From Sinonovacula constricta (lineage: Eukaryota > Mollusca > Bivalvia > Cardiida > Solecurtidae), in assembly GCA_007844125.1 (NCBI GenBank), contig CM017562.1:63905138-63969137 (forward strand): a DNA stretch of 64,000 nt, read 5' to 3'. Below are positions 57,183-64,000 of this stretch, piece by piece (position 1 is the stretch's first letter; every line of letters begins with the position of its first letter). Below the pieces are notes generated by a model. It did not search any database. It was not told the DNA's origin and saw only the letters and a program-made list of their open reading frames with translations. The position numbers and the translations under genes are program-made.

Positions 57183-58551
57183 ATGTTAAACAATTTCAAG
57201 ACATTGATGATGAAGTTGCTGTACATGCTACTGCTGCCAACAGTGGTGACCCTAGCCGTACTGGGCCAGTCCGACTTCCGGCTTGACAGCCCTCTGGATC
57301 CCCATCTGCCTGAGGGTGACGGGCCCATTTTCAGGGGCTCACAGAGAGGTAAACAGTATTCTTACATATACCGTATTTTGCTGAATATACCTCGTGACTT
57401 TTTTCTTTAGGATCAGAGCATGCGCGGTATCATCCAGAGCGGGGAATTTACTAACATCTTAACGTGTTTTGGTTGGGCAGCATGTCTCTAAAAATCTTTT
57501 GCTATGATCTCCCTTCTGTTATTTGCACTATTGCCATACAATTACAATAGTATTCATGAACGTATTAATCAAATTCGTTTTTGTACAAGGAATGTCATAA
57601 TATCTTATTGTTGGTCTAGTTATCGGGATTTCTGCAGAAAGCGTCTGAAAATGTTGATCGATATTCTTCAGTAAAACTTTTTACGAGAATCTGTTTGTTA
57701 ATATACTTCCTACGTGCCTCGCTCTCTACACAGCCCCTCACAATCTTGTCATAACATGTCGTTATGACAACTTTAGGTGATTGTAAGCAAATGTACAGTA
57801 AATAGTCTTCAGCGAGGAGTTAGGTTAAATAAGATTAGTGATGTCCGGTTTGTAATAACTTGATGCACTGAAGGTTACTCGCCTCTTATCTTTATTATCA
57901 GTGAGTCCATCAAAGAAAGCACCCATTTTTCTTCCTGCTCCCATTCATCTTCTCTGACTCTCTCCTAAGTTTCTCCATAAATTCTGGGCTTGCACTATGC
58001 GACCAACAAAGAGTCAGTTGTTGTTGTACCGCTAAGCGAGGTGGATTATTAATCCATGAATAGGTGTTATACAACACAGGTCACGCTGAATTGGTACAGA
58101 AATGCAATTGGTACATGTTTGACCTGAGGATACGGCTTCATGACACTTACGTTTTGGCAAATATGTTGCCCGGTATATACTGCTGCGGGGTATTTATTAC
58201 CAAAACTTAAAATAGGCTTTGCGGGATATTATCCAAGGTGGGTTTATAATATGCAAAACACGGTAAATATATTTGTTTTTGTATTTCTCAGGAACATCGT
58301 ATTCTAATTCTAAGTGCTTCTAACAGCGACACATTGTATGATGTTCGAGTTTATGGTCTAACGTTTTTCTGCTCTTACAGAGTGCCGGTTCAAGCCAAAA
58401 GAAGACTAACGATGCCAATTACATTGAGGTGACTGCGTGGACATATCATCAGGGAAGGTGCCGCCAGATCAGCGGATGTTACTCCTTCCGGGACCGTAAT
58501 GTTTTCCACAGGCGCCGCACATGTAACTGGGTTTGTAAGTACTCCAAGTGA
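57183..58551 (+). CDS. small secreted protein gene, Kunitz-like exon out of phase
   Basis: The exon with ATG 57183 encodes a signal peptide ('MKLLYMLLLPTVVTLAVLG') and a Pro/Asp-rich segment, donor after 57348 (phase 1). The next exon begins after an acceptor at 58380. In one frame it encodes 'AWTYHQGRCRQISGCYSFRD' and 'RTCNWVC', a Cys pattern like the C-terminal half of a Kunitz inhibitor domain but with altered loop lengths. In the phase required by the first exon, translation stops after nine codons. So either the splice model is wrong, an exon is missing, or the gene is a pseudogene. A GTGAGT donor near 58547 could extend it. Confidence 0.4.
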
Positions 58552-59406
58552 GTTTCCCGCACATTACATCACTGCTTTGAGTTGATTGGTCGACGGATGT
58601 GGAATTTGAATAAAATATTACTAACTCAAGCACTGTGTTCTTATCATATATTACCATAATAATTCAACATGATTAACCAAATTATGCAATTGGCGTAGTT
58701 TCACCCGTAAGGTGTTTGACTGCGGTTAACGGTGTCGCCCTTTAAGACTTCGTCAACAAGACAATTTTGCACGTATAAAACTATAAGGTAGCGCATGGAC
58801 CTTACGACGCTGACATGAAAGTTTAAAAAATAAAAGGTTTGATACAAATATGTCGATGTTGACTCTGGGTGTAGGATAATGACAAGTCTATTGCCAGGGG
58901 CGGATTTAGACAGGTGAGGACCCGGCACACGCAACCACACCCGAAAAAACAAGCTGACTAAAAATACATAGAAATTAAACTTGATTTTGATAAATCAACT
59001 CAAAATTAAATGCGAGAGTTTGAAGCTAAATTTCATATCATGAGATAGTGAGACAAACTACTGCAGCATTAATAACATCTACAGACACAAAAAGCCCCTC
59101 TTAAGTAAAATCCTGGATCCGCCTCTGTAGCCTTGTTAGGTGTCATTTCGGAAAATATTTGAAATATTGATACAGGTTTTTGGTCTGGATTGCTTCAATA
59201 GTGTCAATGAGTGATATAGAAATGTACAGGAGAAGGAGTTCAAGCAACATTGGACACATTTATCATGACAAATATTTATTGTTACACAAGTAACTACAAA
59301 ATAACAGTTCAATAAGCAAGGTAACACTAACAATTACATTCATACAATATGTTTCTCTTAGGTTGATAAAATAACAATCACATAACAATCTTGTCAAACC
59401 ATTTGG
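58552..59406. other. host intergenic, no gene seen
   Basis: No domain-bearing frame. The minus strand has AATAAA-type signals around 59270, so this could be the 3' end of a minus-strand transcript unit extending to the right. Not certain. Confidence 0.35.
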
Positions 59407-60400
59407 AGGTTAACAATTATTGTTCACAACTATTTAAATGTAAACAGAATAATAAACAACTTATTCACATATAGGCCATATGAATAGAACAGTTAGACAT
59501 TGTTCTTCATGCAAAACTAGTTCTTCTATTGGAAATGAGCAATTAGTCTCAGAGAATAAACAATCAAATAACATCAACACTAAAATCATTTATTCAACCA
59601 AAGTATTATGAAATGTTTGGCCTAACAAATCATTGCACTGTTATTAATCAAGTTTTTGTTAAAGTATTTGATTGAACAAACTGAAACAACTGCCCAATGT
59701 TAAACTTTTTTTTTCTACACTTTTTAATTTTTTGAAAAAAATTACAACCTTGGCTGAACTATTATAAATTCAAATACATCTGCATTCAATTTCATTTTGA
59801 CAAAAAAATGCCATACACTCAACTCCCTGGAATCAACAAGCAACACGCCAATATACAGGATATAAAATAAGTGCCACATTTACAGAGAAAACTTGACACT
59901 TGTACAATGAGGTTAACAATTATTGTTCACAACTATTTAAATGTAAACAGAATAATAAACAACTTATTCACAGATAGGCCATATGAATAGAACAGTTAGA
60001 CATTGTTCTTCACACAAAACTAGTTCGTTTATTGGAAATGAGCAGTTAGTCTCAGAGAATAAACAATCAAATAACATCAACACTAAAATCATATATTCAA
60101 CCAAGTATTATGAAATATTTGGCCTAACAAACTATTGCACTGTTATTAATCAAGTTTTTGTTAAAGTATTTGATTGAACACACTAAAACAACTGCCCAAT
60201 GTTAAACGTTTTTTCTTCTACATGAAAAAAAAATTAAAACCTTGGCTGAACTATTATAAATTCAAATACATATGCATTCAATTTCATTTCAACATAAAAG
60301 GCCATACACCAAACTCCCTGGGATCAACAAGCAACACGCCAATATACAGGATATAAAATAAGTGCCACATTTACAGAGAAAACTTGACACTTGTACAATG
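59407..60400. repeat. 503-bp tandem duplication
   Basis: 59407-59909 and 59910-60400 are two consecutive copies starting AGGTTAACAATTATTGTTCA and ending before 'TTGTACAATG'. They differ by scattered substitutions and about 12 bp of indels, so the duplication is fairly recent. Non-coding. Confidence 0.93.
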
Positions 60401-63400
60401 ATGTTAGCCAGTATATATAGATAAAGCAATTGAATGTCGGATTGTAACATAACACATGGACATAGTATCTTAAATGTATGACACCAACCAAACATAATTT
60501 AGATCTAAGTTACTAGGTTCACACATTATAGTCCCTAACAATAATCAAGCTAATTTTAAGATAATAGGGAGTGGTAGTGTATAATAGTTTGCACCCATAC
60601 ATCATATATGTTGCTTTTTATAACCTTCTTCCAACACTAACATGGAACTAGTAAATGTTGGATACTCTGAGGTATTGGTGCAAAGTTAAAAATAGTGATA
60701 AACACAGATCCTTAAAACTGACTGACACAGAAACAGTTCAACTAATTAAGGCACTTACGATGACAGATGATATTGGAGACATAATACAGTAAGCAGAGGT
60801 GATTAGTCTTGTAAAAATATGCTGCAAAGGTCACAAATTCTGTGGCAGACAAATAAGGTTTTACATCTAAATAATCAATACAAATCCCCATTGCATTATT
60901 AAAGGAAACAAAAATCGTGAGTTTTTCATGATTTACACAACAGAACTAGTGGAGCAGTCTGCTTAATCAAAAGTATGATTGCATCTATGGCCAGAAAACA
61001 TTAAAAAGGCCTACTGAAAATATATAAGGATGTACTTAAAATAGTAAAATTGTCAGATGCCACCTGAAACAAAACAGTCCTGATCATCTTGATTGTAGAA
61101 CTGATATAATTGTTTTATAGCTTACTAATGGTTTACAAAACTATAACAAACACTTTACAAGATTTAATGTTTCACATAATTTGGACAGATAGAATGCACT
61201 TTTTTATACTTTGTCCTCCAAGGTGTTTTTAATGCAGCCTGTGAAACTATCAATAAACTATTTTTTTTTTATCCATTAGTATAATGGTTAAACTGCTGTG
61301 ATAAATGCCTGTTTATATATATAAAAAAGTAAAATTCCCAAACAAATACCTGTACAGAATTCTTTCTTTAGGGTTTTTCGTGCCTAATTACAAGGCAAAC
61401 ATACAATGTTAAATTTAAGAGACATTGATTCAGGTATGTATTTAAAATCTATATTTCTTACACTTAAATGTTGACAAGTCTAGAGTGACTTGACAGAACA
61501 AGCATGGGATTTTTGCTTAAATAAAACTGATTGAATATATACATTTTGATATAAAAAAATGAAATCATAACAAACTTTTGCTACTTGGATGAATCTTATA
61601 ATTGTCTGTAAAAATAAAACACACCTGAACAAATTCAAGCTTAATGATTTACTTAATGTTTAAGCTGGAGTCATGCTGTTGACCAAAGTCTGAAAGGTCA
61701 AGACAAACCATAACACAATTCCTAATTGTACGATCAAAATGTCTGTTCATTTAAACCAGTTTTTCCTATCAGTTTAAAATGTAAAACATGTGGTGAATGG
61801 CCAACTAACTTTACACAAAAGAACATGTGGTTTGTTTGTGAGCACTTGAGGTAGGCGTGAACAGAAACTGTCATATTGTAATAGAGGTTGTTTTTACATA
61901 CAAACTATGCACATAGTATCTAACAATATTGGTGGACAAATGATCATTTTGGCATTTATTTACAGCAACTGTTACATTTTGTATTGCAACCTGTTTCCTT
62001 TGCCTTTTCATGAATATTATTGGTTTGAAAAACATGGTCACCTGCTTATATGGTTCCTACCAAAACGCACATAACAAAGGAGACACTAGTTGGAGAAACT
62101 GTACATACATGAGACTATCAGGCTATCACATATATAGCATCACAGGACATGGTAAAACATAACAAAAATGAACATAGTACCATTTTGATAAAGGAAATAC
62201 TGTATCAAGAAGATCATAGATATTGTTTAAGCGTGTTAACATTTCTAACACTCTGATTGGTCAAGATCAGCCTAGTACTCTAATCTGACCAATCAGAGGC
62301 ATGAGAATATATGAATGGACCCCAGATCTACTACAGAAACCAAACCAAGATACACTTTATTTAATTATCATAAACATTCAATGATATGCAATAATGTCAC
62401 AAAGTTTCTATTATACAATTCTAGAACAATAACCCTTTTAGTCTGATACAGAAATAAATAAAACAAGTATATGTAGACACAATCATATTTACACAAGGAA
62501 TTATTTCTTATAATTAGCATTAAAGCAGTGCACATGCAGCAGATTTCCAATACCAGAAGATTGAATTCCTAGTCAAATACAACAGTAAAGCTTCGAACTT
62601 GAGTTAAACAGTTTCTAGCCTCTAAGAAGAAAGTTGATCAGGCCTAGGTAAATAGTGTAGATCCAAGTCAGCTCAGACTAGAAACTGTCTGAACAATTAG
62701 TTGTATTTGAAAACATTTGATGATTATGGTTACATATACATTAACTTCTCTAACAAACACATAACCAACTCCACTAATAAATAGAGGCCTTTTCCTTCAA
62801 GTCAACACTAATAAATTTAGTGTGCAATCATTTTTGTGCAAGGAGACATTAATGAGTAGTCTCCCCTGAATAATCCCTAAATGCAAGCAGGTCATTTCAT
62901 TTGTTTTACTTGGTTTTTATGCTTGTGCTCTTGTGGAGTGTATGTTGACTTTCCTGCCTTTCTTGTGCTAGCCAGGTAAACCACCATCAACAAACACTTC
63001 CGTTTTCTTTTTTTAAATAACAAATCTCTGTAAATATTTAAAGGTATTTTAACTTATATTAATGAAAAAGTAAGAAAATTCACTGTTTGTAATTGCAATA
63101 TCTACAAAAAACAGCGAAATACAAAAATGTCAAATAATTCCAAGTAAAACAGCCTGTCTACTGTTTGGAATACCTCTGATCAAGGGAGACAATTTCCATT
63201 TCACCAATGTACCCCATACCTAGTATTAATAACTGCGAAAATGAAAATTGTCAGATGACATATATTAAAAAGAACTCTTAGCTTGCTTGCTATGCACAAA
63301 CTTGGTCAGTCTGAAGCAAATGTAGATCCAGATCAGCTGGCAACACTGTCTGTTTAGGATCTACACTTTCAGCTGCTGAATCTCTCCTTTGCAAGTATAT

Positions 63401-64000
63401 GGAAGAAGATGTCCAAGAATTAATATAGTTTAACCTAAATGAAGCATGTTAATTGTTAAAATGATAAACACTTTATTTGAAGATGCTTAAATGTATTCCG
63501 TAGTAATGACATGCAATGAGTATAGTGAGTTAAGCAGTATAACACTGACACAGTTATGTACATATACACCTTTATATCAACATATACATCTCAGTCATAT
63601 CTGTATGAAACAAAAGGCCAGTCTCCAACAAAATCTAACAAGAGCTGTTTGGGACAGTCAGCTCAACTTTTCTACATGTTGGAGAGTATAATGAAAAGTC
63701 TAAGCCAAAAAAAGGATATAGCTCTACAACTGCCACTGTCCTTTTAAAATGGGGTTTTGCTTTTGATAGAAATCCAAGTTTGAAGTGAATATCTTCAATG
63801 TTGTTTGAAAAATAGACCAGAACAAAAAGTTAACATTCATGTTGACAAGATTGTCAGGACAATGGCTCTACTTTTTGTCTTCTTTTAAGATAAAAATGTA
63901 AGAAATGGGTGAAGTGGTTGCTATCATCATCTCTTGTATATACCAAACTTGAGAACAGAAAACCTTGCCTTGTTATTCTAGTTGCATATATATGTATTGA
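60401..64000. other. AT-rich region without recognised genes
   Basis: No frame over 66 codons and no domain. CTCTGATTGGTCA (62251-62263) and its exact complement (62286-62298) form a 13-bp inverted repeat with CCAAT boxes. 62608-62618 and 62678-62688 form an 11-bp inverted repeat. The region may be a long 3' UTR or intron of a gene outside the window. Confidence 0.4.

Overview
Eukaryotic, AT-rich, invertebrate-type genomic DNA. tRNA-derived SINEs, Polinton/Maverick elements, a PIF/Harbinger element, a CR1/L2-like LINE, intron-rich genes and an intronless class A GPCR together suggest a marine invertebrate, most likely a bivalve mollusc. That taxon is an inference. The window is dominated by two virus-like DNA transposons of the Polinton/adintovirus group, both decayed.

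Layout. 1-1091: host flank with a tRNA-derived SINE. 1098-32387: Polinton-A, bounded by 112-bp terminal inverted repeats and a perfect 6-bp target duplication (GATTTT). Its plus-strand late module (1563-7601) reads ORF, packaging ATPase, two small proteins, chromodomain integrase, penton-like minor capsid, basic core protein, major capsid, cysteine protease. Its minus-strand, adintovirus-like DNA polymerase B (25135 down to 8240) is split by two later insertions: an apparently intact two-gene Harbinger transposon (8329-17694) near the 3' end of the gene and a full-length-looking CR1/L2-like LINE (19893-24010) near the middle. Removing the two insertions gives about 17.8 kb, a normal Polinton size. 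The right arm (25163-31370) holds small zinc-finger and spliced cargo genes of unknown role.

32388-38956: host DNA with an exactly 35-copy, 48-bp minisatellite open on both strands, a second SINE and an intact 445-aa orphan GPCR gene. 38957-55858: Polinton-B (16.9 kb, TIRs of about 209 bp). It carries a small four-exon minus-strand gene, a Tc1/mariner-type MITE, a nine-exon plus-strand PolB pseudogene and a late module in the same order as Polinton-A. At its right end, on the minus strand, lie two adjacent reading frames 1 nt apart that look like a tandem PC4-type transcription coactivator and a TATA-binding protein (TBP). The same element has a repeated TAATAAGAGG/TATAAGAG motif at its gene junctions. 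A virus-like element with its own TBP, PC4 and a repeated TATA-like motif is the most unusual thing here and is a candidate element-specific transcription system.

55859-64000: host DNA with a TATA promoter and a small secreted-protein gene (56787-58551), a 503-bp tandem duplication and a long stretch without recognisable genes.

Most Polinton genes carry frameshifts or stops, while the Harbinger and LINE inside Polinton-A are open. The simplest history is that the Polintons decayed first and the other transposons arrived later.
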